A stretch of 64,000 nucleotides of DNA from Biomphalaria glabrata. Lineage: Eukaryota; Mollusca; Gastropoda; Planorbidae. The notes under the pieces are model-generated. The model did not search any database, was not told the DNA's origin, and worked only from the letters and a program-made list of their open reading frames with translations. Numbering within the stretch: position 1 is the first letter of the stretch; the number at the start of each line of letters is the position of its first letter. The stretch is taken from positions 6,622,501-6,686,500 of the forward strand of contig NC_074721.1 of the NCBI RefSeq assembly GCF_947242115.1, read 5' to 3'. Shown piece after piece: positions 22,441 to 32,640 of the stretch. The translations under genes were made by a program, and so were the position numbers.

Positions 22441-22745
22441 TAGCAAACTGGTCCTGGCCCTATCCCTTAGTCTGTTGGACCGTTGGGGCATCAAGCAAGA
22501 CTCGTCAACCGTCTTTCTCCATTCCTCCATGTCTTTTGCCTTCTTTTATTTTGTCCTCCCATATTTTCTCTCTGCCTCTTCTTCTTTTTCCTGGTACTGT
22601 TCACTGAAGGAAGGTCTTTATGAGTCCCGAAGATATTGTAATATGGCCATAGATTTCACGCTTGCGTTTTTTTACTATAGTTAGCAGGTCATCATGGGGT
22701 CCGATCGCTGCAGTAACCTTATCTCTAATCTCTTGGTTTGTGATG
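22441..22745 (-). mobile_element. LINE-B C-terminal fragment inserted in a minisatellite
   Basis: The minus strand reads DRITNQEIRDKVTAAIGPHD and DLLTIVKK at the high end, followed by decayed sequence that matches the other LINE-B copies at 24105, 26948 and 31690. It is the C-terminal region of a non-LTR retrotransposon ORF2. Minisatellite units abut it on both sides. Confidence 0.8.
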
Positions 22746-22990
22746 CGGTCTAGCAAACTAGACAGTATTATTACAATATAGCAAACTAGACAGTATTATT
22801 ACAATATAGCAAACTAGACAGTATTATTACAATATAGCAAACTAGATAGTATTATTAAAATATAGCAAACTAGACAGTATTATTACAATATAGCAAGCTA
22901 GACAGTGTTATTACAATGTAGCAAACTAGAATGTATTATTACAATATAGCAAACTAGACAGTATTATTACAATATAGCAAAGTAGACAGC
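22746..22990. repeat. 28-bp minisatellite, right arm
   Basis: The unit is CAAACTAGACAGTATTATTA plus CAATATAG. Compared with the left arm it has A for C in CAAACT and A for G in AGTATT in nearly every copy, so the two arms are separately homogenised. Confidence 0.95.
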
Positions 22991-23950
22991 ATTATTTCAC
23001 AACTAATTTTAAATGTCTATCATTTAAGTAGGGGAATGCAGTTTACTAACACCTGTTGAGCTTGTCAGGGACACATTTTTTTAATGTTTAAAGTCTAGAT
23101 CTGTTTAAACCTACAATAGATAGTCATAAGGACATAAAAGATTCAATTCTAATGTCACGAAACACTTTAGAATATATACGTAATCTGTAGCCTGACATTG
23201 TTATAAAACTTTATAGCTGTTCAAGATTTGGCGCTATAAAACCCCTGACAGCCCTGTGTCTCAATTTGATTTCATCGTCGCTAGATAAAGAATTGACTTA
23301 AAAAAAAGCTCTGCTACAACAAAATATTGGTACATCCTAGTGATTAAACTAGTTTACTCTACAATGTTCAAGTCAGCCCTGTGCCGAGTCCAATAAAAGC
23401 ACAGGCAAAAAGGGACATGTACAATTCTGCACTCAAGAACGTAGGAAAGCGGATATCAAGAGACAACAGTGTAATATAGATTGTTAATATCTATTCTTCT
23501 TCTTATAGTTTCATTTCCAATTAATTATTTATTTATTTTGACGGTTTGATTGTATCTTTAGTAAATGTATTAATTTGACAATAAAATATAAAAGAAAAGA
23601 AAATTATTGTAAAGTTTAATATTAAAGCGCATTCACCATTATGGTGGCTAGATAGGGGCAGAAAAAAACTTGGACATCGCCTTAGTAATGCAGACAAACA
23701 AGAGCAAAGCAGGAAGAACAACTTCAAGCAACGAAGCGGAACGAATCACGTGGTTTCACAATGATGTCGTCACGCCTGGCCTGTTGACAATAATTTTGAT
23801 ATTGAAATTCCTGTCACCAATGTACCAGCTAAGAAAATATTTAGCAGACGCCGTGGGCGTACATTTAAGTATTGTCTTACTAGCTTATGTTTATGTTGGT
23901 GGCCTCCCCCTTTGTAACTCAAATCATAGGTGTCAACTTGTTCGTTACAG
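22991..23950. other. no confirmed gene; flank of a candidate exon
   Basis: AT-rich sequence without a named repeat. A plus-strand frame runs from about 23670 to 23957 (starting from TTG, not ATG) with a hydrophobic stretch LADAVGVHLSIVLLAYVYVG. It has no homology I recognise and overlaps the acceptor of the candidate exon at 23951. Confidence 0.4.
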
Positions 23951-24100
23951 AGCTTAATGTGTTCTGTCTTTGCATGGCCATTGATACGCTAAATAGCTAT
24001 GTTTGTGATACTGCCTTGAACTCATGCATAGCTAACAAGAGACCAGATGAATCGTGCTGTATTCTGGTTGACCGCTACCTTAAGGGAGTCAAATTTCTAA
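23951..24100 (+). CDS. candidate cysteine-rich exon A
   Basis: An acceptor CTTGTTCGTTACAG ends at 23950. The frame after it reads LNVFCLCMAIDTLNSYVCD and then TALNSC, CIANKRPDESCC. Its spacing, two leading bases, four residues, C-x-C, about ten residues, C-D, about six residues, C, then D-E, matches the segment at 25437-25556. The donor is weak (CTAA|GTACTA at 24100 would give a symmetrical phase 1-1 exon of 150 bp). Alternatively, an unspliced frame from ATG at 23887 encodes an 80-residue peptide with a weak signal-like start. No known family is recognised. Its role as an ectodomain module is inference. Confidence 0.3.
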
Positions 24101-24104
24101 GTAC

Positions 24105-24350
24105 TAGTTCACCTCCAACTGTCCCTTAGTCTTTTGGACTGCTGGAGAACCACACTTGATCTGTTGATAATCTTTCTCCATGTCTGTCTTGTTGCCAGGA
24201 TTATGGTCCCTTTCGTTGACAGGCCTGTCCATGTCTTGATGGTTTCTTCCCATCTCTTCTTTTGTCTGTCGTTCCTTCTTTTCTCTAAAACTGTTTCCTG
24301 CAGACACGTCATTGCGAGCCCTGTAAATCTTGTGGCATTGACTCTCAACA
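24105..24350 (-). mobile_element. LINE-B C-terminal fragment
   Basis: The minus strand reads GLAMTCLQETVLEKRRNDRQ and KKRWEETIKTWTGLS, the typical end of a non-LTR ORF2 (GLAKTFLQGTVPGKRR type). A frame change splits it from the following WRKIINRSSVVLQQSK. It begins right after candidate exon A. Confidence 0.85.
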
Positions 24351-24689
24351 AAATCTCTCTCTCTCTATGTTACATAAACATTGAACAATAAATGTTGTCA
24401 GTCTATGCTAATTAATACAACCATTAACAGAAACGATATTTCGATTCTCTTCTAAGTGTGACAGTTACGGAAGAGGGGCATACAGCCATGATACTCGTTA
24501 CGGAGATTCTATTTTAAGAGCATGCAATTTACTTCACTATTTGTATGTTTTTAACTCCACTACAAACAGGAACCTTCATTCTGGTATTAATTCAGTTTGC
24601 AATGAAACAAAGTCAGTTACAAAAATTGTTTTGTTACAACTCTCCTTTCCCCTCCCCAACTTTCTGTCTAAATAATTTTTTTTCTTTTA
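24351..24689. other. gene-free, unassigned stretch
   Basis: AT-rich with a CTCTCTCTC run at 24355. No feature recognised. Confidence 0.5.
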
Positions 24690-24985
24690 AATCACACAGC
24701 TTATATCAACTTTTTCTGTCTGTCTGGTACAAATATTTAACACGTCATTTCTCTCATATACCATTCTCGGACCAAGTTGAATCTTCGTGAGATTATCCAT
24801 CGTTCCCAGAGAAATATGAATTAATGAAAAAAAAAATTTAATAAAATAGTGGTGGTTAATTAATTTTGATTGATATCGAAAATAGAAATAAATTTTACAG
24901 TATTGAAATATAGGACTGTAAATGTAGACTTCTTCCCCCTAGATAAGTTTTGTATTTTTTAAAGCATTATTTTTTTTCAGTGATT
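24690..24985 (+). repeat. R2 interspersed repeat, diverged
   Basis: CACAGCTTATATCAACTTTT, CTGTCTGTCTGGTACAAATA, CACGTCATTTCTC and AGATAAGTTTTGTATTTTTT follow the R2 order, with the middle eroded. Confidence 0.6.
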
Positions 24986-25436
24986 TCAACTAGTATTTCT
25001 CAACCTTTCCTTTTTAACAACCCCTCCCCCCACCTCGACCTAGTCACGAACACAACACTCAAGACAATATAAGGGCAGTCGGTGTGGATATGTAATTAGA
25101 AAATCAATAATTATTCACACTTTGTTATTTCTTTCAAAAGTTAGTTTGACTTTTTGTATGTGGCAGCGCCTATGGTTAAGTGTGTAGCCTAAGAATGAAC
25201 AAAAAATTGTTAACTGTTTGTTGAATGCCCTTTTTTTTGTTTTCACATTGGCATTATCTCAAAAGGCTTTTAAGTTGGGAGAAGACTTTATCCTAGGTGT
25301 GCCCTAGAGTGTATGCCTTTCTTTAAAAATTATGTCATCTAGATGTAGCCAGGTAGGAAGTTAAAAGTTAGACGGCTGTTGTACTATTCCACAATCTTAA
25401 CTTCTTAGATAACACTAGACCCGTCTCGGTATTTAG
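24986..25436. other. gene-free, unassigned stretch
   Basis: AT-rich with a C-rich patch at 25022-25037. No homology seen. It ends at the acceptor of candidate exon B. Confidence 0.45.
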
Positions 25437-25556
25437 TTAGCGTCACACTTTGTGAATGTATACCACTGTCTGAACAGTCTAGCGTGTGTGATTACTGGGA
25501 TCTGCTGAAGTGTACAACTGGGAATATATTCGACGAATTTTCTGGAGAACTGACAG
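25437..25556 (+). CDS. candidate cysteine-rich exon B
   Basis: Between an acceptor-like CTCGGTATTTAG and a good donor ACAG|GTATGG lies an open 120-bp, phase 1-1 segment. It reads SVTLCECIPLSEQSSVCDYW, then DLLKCTTGNIFDEFSGELT. The C-x-C, S-x-V-C-D / S-V-C-D, later C and D-E positions line up with candidate exon A with one residue of slippage. Its phase would allow joining to the transmembrane exon of gene 2 through an AG at 30276 (giving a D residue before GGIAGIV), but that acceptor lacks a pyrimidine tract. Expression is unproven and no family is recognised. Confidence 0.35.
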
Positions 25557-26203
25557 GTATGGCTAACACTGTTTAATGTAACACCTTTAAAAGCGAGGGG
25601 GGGGGGGGGAAGATGTTTGTTTAGTTTGCATTTTCTAGTAAAAATACGCTGACTTACGAAATCAACTTCTGCAGTTTGTGTAATAGTCTGTAGATTGAGG
25701 GGCTTAAAGAATAACAAATAGTGTTTAAGTATTTAATTCTCTAGATAACAATTCAAAGAAATAGTATTAAAGTATTTAATTCTCTAGAAAACAGTTCAAC
25801 TCTGAAATAGTTCTGGTCCAAATACGTGCATATAAATCATAAAGTACTAGCCAGTAAATTTCACATTTCAGAACTTGCCATTTATTGGGACAGGCGGTTT
25901 CTCGAGGTTGTTATGTGGCCATCACAATTGTCAACAGCCTTTGATTCCCCGACGTATGTTTGTTACTGGTTTAAGTTAGGTATACTCAAAAATCTCAAAG
26001 CTCAACACTTCAATCTTCATTGGAATTTGAACTCCAGACCCGTTGGTTCCAAAGTCAAGCTCCTTACAATTCAGTCACCAGCCATATAAGTTCTTTAGTG
26101 TTATAAAAATGGTTTAATGAAATACAAACAAGTTTTGGACTTTTAAAGCTTTGGTTATAGTAGTACATTAAATGACTAAATTTTGGACTGTCGTGTGTAC
26201 TGT
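25557..26203. other. gene-free, unassigned stretch
   Basis: It contains a 25-bp near-repeat (AAGTATTTAATTCTCTAGA at 25725-25790) and a short plus frame at 25826-26089 with no homology. The right part (26020-26090) looks like a decayed SINE head. Confidence 0.45.
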
Positions 26204-26476
26204 GGGAGGCGCGGTGGCTGAGTGGTAAAAGCGCTATGCTTCCGAACTTGGGAACCAGGTTCGAATCATGGTGAAGAAAAGGGATTTTTAATTTCGGGAT
26301 CTTTGGGCGTTTCTGAGTCCAACCAGCTCTAATGGGTACCTGGCATTAGTTGGGGAAAAATAAAGGCGGTTGGTTGTTACGCTGTCCACATGACACCCTC
26401 GTTAACCGTAGGCCACAAAAACAGATGACCCTTACATCATCTGCCCTATAGACCACAAGGTCTGAAAGGAAAATTT
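26204..26476 (+). mobile_element. SINE-A copy, full length
   Basis: All parts are present: head GGCGCGGTGGCTGAGTGGTA, B-box CAGGTTCGAATC, GGGATTTTTAATTTCGGGAT, GGTACCTGGCATTAGTTGGG, CTCGTTAACCGTAGGCCAC and tail CACAAGGTCTGAAAGG. This is the best reference copy of the family in the window. Confidence 0.95.
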
Positions 26477-26884
26477 TTTATTTACAGCATACATGTGTTG
26501 TTGCTTTCCAACTGTCACTTTCGGAGGCAATTTGTTGTGGATGTTCACATCTACTCTATTAAAATTTAAATTTGGCCAAGTTTGAATAGTTGACATTATG
26601 TACAGTTCTGCAGTCGAAATTTACAGTATAAACGCAAGGAGATAAATGTCGGTTAGCTAAATGACAACCTTAGTCTAGAGCTATAAATTCACAATTTTTA
26701 ACGACACATATAGATCTAAAGACTTGAGGTCTCCTCGTGAAATAGCTGGTGTACCATGAAGGGTACAGATAATAGGACGTTCTCTGACACGCGACTCAGG
26801 AAATCTGTAATTACCTTATACGAAGGTAGAAAACAACTTCTGTGTTTAATGCCATTTACAATTTAATACAAAGTATTTTTTAAC
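26477..26884. other. gene-free, unassigned stretch
   Basis: AT-rich, no frame or repeat recognised. Confidence 0.45.
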
Positions 26885-27065
26885 TCGTTCAGTCTGTCTG
26901 TCTGTCTGCTTGGTACACTTTTCGTACACGTTATTTCTCCCACTTGTATGGTACTGTTACCGAAGGAAGGTCTTAGCGAGCCCCGAGGACCTTGTAATAT
27001 GAGGTTTATTTTTTTGTGTTTTTTTTTTACAATAGTTGGCAGGTCATGGTGGGGGGTCCAATCGT
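26885..27065. mobile_element. R2 scrap joined to a LINE-B scrap
   Basis: 26885-26945 is the GTCTGTCTGTCTGCTTGGTA and ACACGTTATTTCTCCCAC core of R2. 26948-27065 is the same strip of LINE-B (GTACTGTTACCGAAGGAAGG ... CAATAGTTGGCAGGTCATGG) seen at 22600-22700, on the minus strand. Both are truncated at the junction. Confidence 0.65.
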
Positions 27066-27149
27066 TTTAGCACGTAAACCCATGCAGACATAAATTCAGT
27101 TCTTGAAGCATTATCAAAGTTTGCATGTTGAAGACAGATATTACATGGG

Positions 27150-27433
27150 TGGTGATTCAGTGGTATAGAGTTTGGCATTCGAATCTCGGTGAAGCCTGGA
27201 ATTTTGTATTGTTACTACGCCCATGAGTCCACCCAATTCTAATTGATTGTAAATAATGGCAGTGAACACAGAGGCTGTATTCTTCCTTCGTATTAGGTCA
27301 TTTACAGATTTCTTGAGTAGTTGGTTGGGAAAGTAAAGTCTGTTGTGCTGTCCACATGACACGCTCGTTAACCGTCGGCCACAGAAACGTAAGATATTTA
27401 CATCATTTGTTCGCAAGGTCTGAAAGAAATACT
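27150..27433 (+). mobile_element. SINE-A copy, diverged with internal extra sequence
   Basis: A decayed head (GTGGTGATTCAGTGGTATAG) and B-box region are followed by an extra piece of about 75 bases (27245-27320). The normal body then follows, TGTTGTGCTGTCCACATGAC, GCTCGTTAACCGTCGGCCAC, and the tail CGCAAGGTCTGAAAG. Confidence 0.8.
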
Positions 27434-28369
27434 TTTTTTTTTACATTCTCTTATAATTTGACCATCAAACAACTCTTGTGCGTATACATATATACATTGA
27501 AACATTTGCTGATTATATTTTTCTCTACTGTTAACGTGAGTACAAGGGAATACTTTTATTAAAAAAAAAAATACTTAACTCTTTCTCTCCGTAATTATTT
27601 ACCACATTCTGGTGGAATCAACGCTGGTATCGTCAGTTAGGAGAGAAAGAGTTAAATATTTTCTTCTTCCTCTTTCTCCTATATTTATCACTTGAATAAA
27701 AGGGAGAGTAATCATCTGTACCTCAGAGCTTCTTAAATTTGTGCTGAAAATCTTGAAACCTGCCTTTTTAAAAGAATTGCTTATAGTGTTTATGATCCAT
27801 TAGTTGGAAACTTCGGGAGCCGCCTCTGAGTTTGTGTCTTTTCTAATGATGTTATAGTTTTACTGCTGTTCTATATTTAATTTTAAAATATAATATTAAT
27901 AAAATGAAAACTATGCACTGTAGTGAAACTTTAAATGGAGTTGTTGAAGGCCTACTTTGATATTTACAAAAATGAATGTGTATCTTTCACTTCTCAACTA
28001 TTTCGACACGACCTCAGCAATATTGTAACTTTCGTAAAGCAGTTTTTATAAAGTATTAAAAACATATTGTATTTATATAAGTATGTACCTAATTTAAAAC
28101 GCAAAGCGTCAAGATATTACATGAATAATCATAAAACTCTTTGGTGGTAAATGTTCCCACTTAATGAGAAATATTCTCATTCCTTATAAGTAATTGGGAA
28201 ATAAGTAATGAGCCTTTAATTGTGCAATAGTAATCAAATTATAGTTTTACAGCATAAGATCCCATGAGAAAAAATAAGAACTCGAACGCATTTATAAAAT
28301 CATTTAACTGAATCCTTTCGTAAGATCGTTTTCGATTCCAAAGATCAAAGATTTCACTTGACCTTGTCC
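27434..28369. other. gene-free, unassigned AT-rich stretch
   Basis: No named repeat or frame. An ACTCTTTCTCTCC / GGAGAGAAAGAGTTAA inverted pair at 27577-27655 could form a hairpin of about 75 bases or mark a small palindromic element. Confidence 0.45.
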
Positions 28370-28619
28370 CCCTGATTCCCAGTGGAACCTAGAGATGCAA
28401 CAGTACTTCGCTATCGGACTCAGTTCTTGACAATTCCCTTCAGTTGCATTCATGTCCGTCCTGCCATTCCTGAATCCTGCTTTACCATCTTCTCCATTGT
28501 AGCTTTGATCTCCCTGCTCTAGACATTCTCTGTGGGTTCAAGTCTAGAACCTCTCTTGCAATGTTGTCCGCTGTTCTTCGCATTGTGCTCCAAATCCAGC
28601 TACATTTGATTTCTTGTAT
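28370..28619 (-). mobile_element. LINE-H C-terminal fragment
   Basis: On the minus strand the pieces WIWSTMRRTADNIAREVLDL, NPQRMSRAGRSKLQWRRW and STVASLGSTGNQGDK match the C-terminal end typical of LINE ORF2 proteins (GHVLRR...NIAR.AL.WNP.GKR.RGRPK..WRR type). It is broken by stops. Confidence 0.7.
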
Positions 28620-29090
28620 TTCAGTATTTCACATGACCAGGCAAACCCAGTTGCGACCTGTAGATTGCGCCAATTCTAATGAAGACAATGCAGTTTCCGA
28701 GGGGATCTACTTAGGTTTTTCATTCGTCGTCTGCGCCTGTCTTTGGCAAGTGCCCTTCTTTGGTCTCAAAGGTGAGTTCCGCGGTCTTCATGAGGGCCCT
28801 CCAGCTGTCTCTTTCTGAGTCCATCTTCTGCTTTCCTTCATGTCAGTGACGGAGAAATCGCTCTTGGTTTGATCTTTATTGCGTATTTTCTATTACGCCC
28901 TTGACACGCGGTCATCCTTCTTGCAGGATATTTGTGCAACCCAGCGCAGCTGTTGAATGGTTTATAGGACCTCCACAGTGTCCACACCAGCCTCCAGCAG
29001 AACATTATAATTTGTTGGGCAGTCTCGCCAGCGTATACCCATTATGGAGCCTTGCTTTATGCTTTATAGACATTTTCGTTCGACGAGGCA
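28620..29090 (-). mobile_element. LINE-C C-terminal fragment
   Basis: The minus strand reads IQQLRWVAQISCKKDDRVSR, SWRALMKTAELTFETK and YRSQLGLPGHVKY, aligning with the plus-strand LINE-C copy at 46745-47356 (QLRCAGHVSCMGDERMPKA, SWRSLTKAAGYTFETK, CRSQLGL). It faces the next LINE-C copy across a spacer of about 150 bases. Confidence 0.75.
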
Positions 29091-29249
29091 TATTCTCATA
29101 ACAGCCCAACCCCCCTCCCCCTTTTTTTTCTATTAGGTGCTCAATCGGTTAAGGTTACTTGTTAAAACAAATATTCAAAATAACTATAAATAAGAAGAAC
29201 ACATCGATCGGTGTATGCAGTACAGAAACATGAGCTCAAACCATATATA

Positions 29250-29665
29250 AATTATGAAAAATGCCATAAGGACAGTAGAGAGGGACTGCTTATAGTTCAA
29301 CAGCTACGCTGGGCAAGGCATGTATCCCGTATGGGGAAGGATATTTGCCAGAGGCAATGCTTTTTAAGTGAGCTGAAAGGTGGACGGCGTAACGCTTTAG
29401 AGACAAGCCTAGCCGCAAGCTTGCATTAAAAGACATGGTAGACAGCCACTTGCAGCAGGTGGCTTTTGGCCGAGACAGCAGGAGATTTCTTACACAGGCC
29501 GTGGATTACTCATTCGAGACCAAAAGTAAATCTACTGTCCGGGACAGATGTAGACGGCTGAGACGACCGACAGACAACGGTTATGATTATAAATATATGT
29601 AGGTCACAGCTAGGTCTGCGTATCCACATGAAATACTGTACTCCTTAATCTTCTAAATAGAAGAC
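29250..29665 (+). mobile_element. LINE-C C-terminal fragment with 3' tail
   Basis: QQLRWARHVSRMGKDICQRQ, then ELKGGRRN, AVDYSFETKSKSTVRDRCRR, and a zinc-finger-like ICRSQLGL-type end match LINE-C. The 3' end is an ATTATTAATTATT tail. Several frames are needed, so it is dead. Confidence 0.8.
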
Positions 29666-29734
29666 AAGCTTTATTATTAATTATTATATTTATATACGTT
29701 TGTGTTATAAATATTTGTTATTTTCTTTTTTTTT

Positions 29735-29748
29735 CTTTTCTTTTTTAG
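29735..29748 (+). promoter_or_regulatory. possible splice acceptor of the gene 2 leader exon
   Basis: TTTTCTTTTCTTTTTTAG is a long pyrimidine tract ending in AG about 510 bases before the gene 2 ATG. It is a strong acceptor by eye. The leader after it has several short ATG frames. Confidence 0.35.
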
Positions 29749-30257
29749 ATACCGGAGAAGGAAATAGGTCTCCGCTTGGTGCTAGCTACATCTGGCTGGA
29801 AGTTTTAAGCAAGCACTGATTCTTTCCAGTCTTTACCTTTAGAAGTAAGAGTCAAAGTGGGCCGATATTTGAATTGAAGTACATTCATCCTAGACATCAT
29901 GTCTCAGTGCACCACTACTTTCTTTATCCCTAGATGAAAAGCAATGTCTAGGTTTGTCTTCGAAGTTTAAGTTGAATCGCAGTACTCCATATGGCTACTT
30001 AGACCTAGCTGAGACCTACATATTATGCCACATTCAGCTCAGACAAAATCTATGTATAATATGCTGGCGGCTGATTTTTTCCTTCGGCAGTAATTTCCTT
30101 TTGGTCTTGTATGTGAATCCTACGACCTTAGTAACAAAAATATCCAGCTGTCTCTTTCGGGTGCTTTTTGCTGCAAGAGCTCACATCTATGCCGATAAAG
30201 ACAACCTGATGTACCAGTAGCTATGTCACAGTACACATTTAGCATGTCTGAAAACGC

Positions 30258-31013
30258 ATGTTCTTGAAGATGCAAGACGGTGGTATCGCTGGTATTGTTA
30301 TTGCCGTCGTCGCTGCCATTATCATCTTTGCCGTTATCGTCATCTGCTACTTGAACAAGAAAAAAAAAGGCGACTTCCTGTTAGAGGAAGTGCCAGAAAC
30401 GTCGATGAAGATCGCCTACACCAACAAGGGCGCCACCGTCAAGGATGAAAGCGTTAACGTCATAGACTATACTGAGATCCCTTTTAAAATGCCGGAACCG
30501 GCGCCTAGGAGAGAGGCTGAACCATCGCCGAAACACCAACAACCAGTGGTGTTCAGCAACGGCACCCTGCGGCTCAAAATAACTGAAGACGGCGACTACG
30601 CCACTATAGGCGCCAGAGTAAGCATGGTGGTTATGGAGCCGCCCAGCCGAGAGCTGCAGAGCGTGCCGGAAAATGCTGAAATCATGCATGCTGTCCAGGA
30701 GTCGGACTTTTACGAGCTTGAAGGCGACTACGCAACCCTGGACAGTGTCGCCAAGAAGCGACTCGAAATGGACAGAGCGGATGACAAGCAGGAAGCCAGT
30801 CATGTCACAGTCATACAAGTCCCCCTGGAGAATAATACTGACAAAGAGAATGAGTGTGAGTACGCCACGGTGGTGCCACGAAGTTTACGGCGGAAAAACG
30901 TTGAGAGAGTGGTCAGTGGTGTACATCATTTGAACAGTGACCAAAGCACTGAAACATCTCAGCCTGTAGACCACGTCGCTACGTCTCAACAGATAGAAAA
31001 TGAACATTTTTGA
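30258..31013 (+). CDS. gene 2: single-pass membrane protein with tyrosine-motif tail
   Basis: The frame encodes 251 residues. A transmembrane helix at about 10-32 (IAGIVIAVVAAIIIFAVIVI) is followed by NKKKK, so the C-terminal 215 residues should face the cytoplasm. The tail is acidic and rich in tyrosine motifs: Y54 in YTNK (Y-x-N, Grb2-SH2 type), Y71 in VIDYTEI (fits the ITIM pattern), Y114 in GDYATI, Y152/Y158 in FYELEGDYATL and Y202 in CEYATV. Three share Y-A-T-[I/L/V]. Phosphorylation and SH2 binding are inferred from these patterns. There is no signal peptide and an in-frame TGA lies at 30249, so the ATG at 30258 (or 30270) begins a signal-anchored protein unless a weak acceptor (30269 or 30276) joins an upstream ectodomain. 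G+C content in the coding part is clearly above its flanks. No family is recognised. Confidence 0.88.
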   Translation: MFLKMQDGGIAGIVIAVVAAIIIFAVIVICYLNKKKKGDFLLEEVPETSMKIAYTNKGATVKDESVNVIDYTEIPFKMPEPAPRREAEPSPKHQQPVVFSNGTLRLKITEDGDYATIGARVSMVVMEPPSRELQSVPENAEIMHAVQESDFYELEGDYATLDSVAKKRLEMDRADDKQEASHVTVIQVPLENNTDKENECEYATVVPRSLRRKNVERVVSGVHHLNSDQSTETSQPVDHVATSQQIENEHF

Positions 31014-31143
31014 GAATTGTGGAAAAAACTCTAAAAGGCTGAAACTGGCTATTCTTACTGTAATAGTGTAGCTTCGAGAATTCTATTTAACAAAATTGGA
31101 ACTGTTACGTCAGTGTTTATCCGCTGTTAAATAAGTATTGAAT

Positions 31144-31149
31144 AATAAA
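31144..31149 (+). promoter_or_regulatory. possible polyadenylation signal of gene 2
   Basis: AATAAA lies 130 bases after the stop codon. A second one is at 31386-31391. Confidence 0.45.
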
Positions 31150-31689
31150 TCAATTTTTAAGTATTCCCACAGGAACATATTATAAGAGATATGAATTAAG
31201 TACTTTCAACATTATATTTGTTATTGGATGGAATTAAATTATTTCACTCTAATTCTTAACGTATGTTCCATCTGTGGATAAAGAAGCAGATAATGCAATG
31301 TGTAAATATGCTTGTAAATTGGTGTGCTAACACATATTGTTAAAAGGAACAATAACAAAGTAATAAGTACGACACTGAATGATATAATAAACGTCAGCAT
31401 AAACATTCCACTAACCCGCTTACTGTTCAGTATAGTTTTTTTTTCAGATCATCATAAATTATAGTAAGGGAAATAACACTACATTTCCGAAATGCGAAAT
31501 CTAGATTTATTGCCCTTGAGAAAGCTTGCATAACCGTAAATGGTACAAACATTACTGTGGTAGCATTTTATGAGTAGATCTACATACCAAGAGATATTTT
31601 AAGAAATCTATGTTATGATTCAGCAATCATGTAATATTTTGTAAATCACAGAGATAATTATATATATATTTTTTTTACTTATATCTATC
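31150..31689. other. gene-free, unassigned stretch
   Basis: AT-rich 3' flank of gene 2 with a TATATATATTTTTT run near 31660. Nothing else recognised. Confidence 0.5.
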
Positions 31690-31912
31690 CACTACTTTGT
31701 TTGACGGTTGGGCACCATGCAAGATTTGTTGACCGTCTTTCTCCATTCCTCTCTATCTTTTGCCTTAGATAGAACTTCTTTCAATGGCAGGGCCGTCCAT
31801 TCTTTTAAGATGTCTTCCCATCGCTTTCTCTGTATGTCTCCTCTTCTTTTTCCTGGTACCGTTCCCTGTAGGAAGGTATTTGCAAGTCCCGAAGACATTG
31901 TAATATGGCCAT
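31690..31912 (-). mobile_element. LINE-B C-terminal fragment, best copy
   Basis: The minus strand keeps an open frame across most of the fragment: GLANTFLQGTVPGKRRGDIQ, RKRWEDILKEWTALPLKEV and EEWRKTVNKSCMVPNR. It is the C-terminal end of a non-LTR retrotransposon ORF2 and serves as the reference for the copies at 22441, 24105 and 26948. Confidence 0.85.
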
Positions 31913-32459
31913 AGGCTATGATAGTATACCTCTACATTATTTTAATGTTACTGATCGTTGACTAATTTATTAATTTATTTTTATCTGATGTAGATTCTCG
32001 ATCGCTATATCAGCAATCGGTTTTCTTCAGAATTTGCATCCAGTTGTCGAGATCTTGTATAAATATAAGCATCTTCCTTCATCTGTTGACAGATACCAAG
32101 AACAAATATTAAGAATACTTTAAAGAAAAAACAAAAGCGTATGTTAAATGTCATCGTATCAATTGGTTTGGATCAGTTGTGTAATCTTGTGCACGACTGA
32201 CGTAGACATAATATTTTTAGAAATATTTTTTACCAATTGTTTTTGTTTAGCTATTAGCTGTCTCAATGCACCGTGATCCTATCACTTGTCTGGACCAGTT
32301 GGGAAATAAAAAGGAGGGGGGGGGAGGGGGCTATCTTGGTGAATGTTTACATGATCGTTTTTTTTAATGCATACAGAAAATGTTTACTCTGGGCTCGAGT
32401 CCCCAAGGGGACTAATTCAACTTATACCTCAACATATGTCAAGTACGATTTCTTTCCCT
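31913..32459. other. gene-free, unassigned stretch
   Basis: AT-rich with a G-rich patch at 32313-32333. No feature recognised. Confidence 0.5.
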
Positions 32460-32640
32460 TATTCAAGATACGAAACAAAATATTAACAGTTTATTAACTA
32501 ATTGATTAATTTCTTTTTTATTGATTTTTGTGTTGTGCAATATTTCAACTTAATCCTATATTGGGTGTGGGAGAAATAACGTGTACAAACATTTGACTAG
32601 ACAGACAGACAAAGTGAGTTCATAATAGCTTTGTTAAAAA
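32460..32640 (-). repeat. R2 interspersed repeat, minus strand
   Basis: In reverse complement it shows ACAAAGCTATTATGAACTC, CTGTCTGTCTAGTCAAATG, ACACGTTATTTCTCCCACAC and TTGTGCAATATTTC, the left half of R2. It faces the plus-strand R2 copy at 32890, about 250 bases away. Confidence 0.7.
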
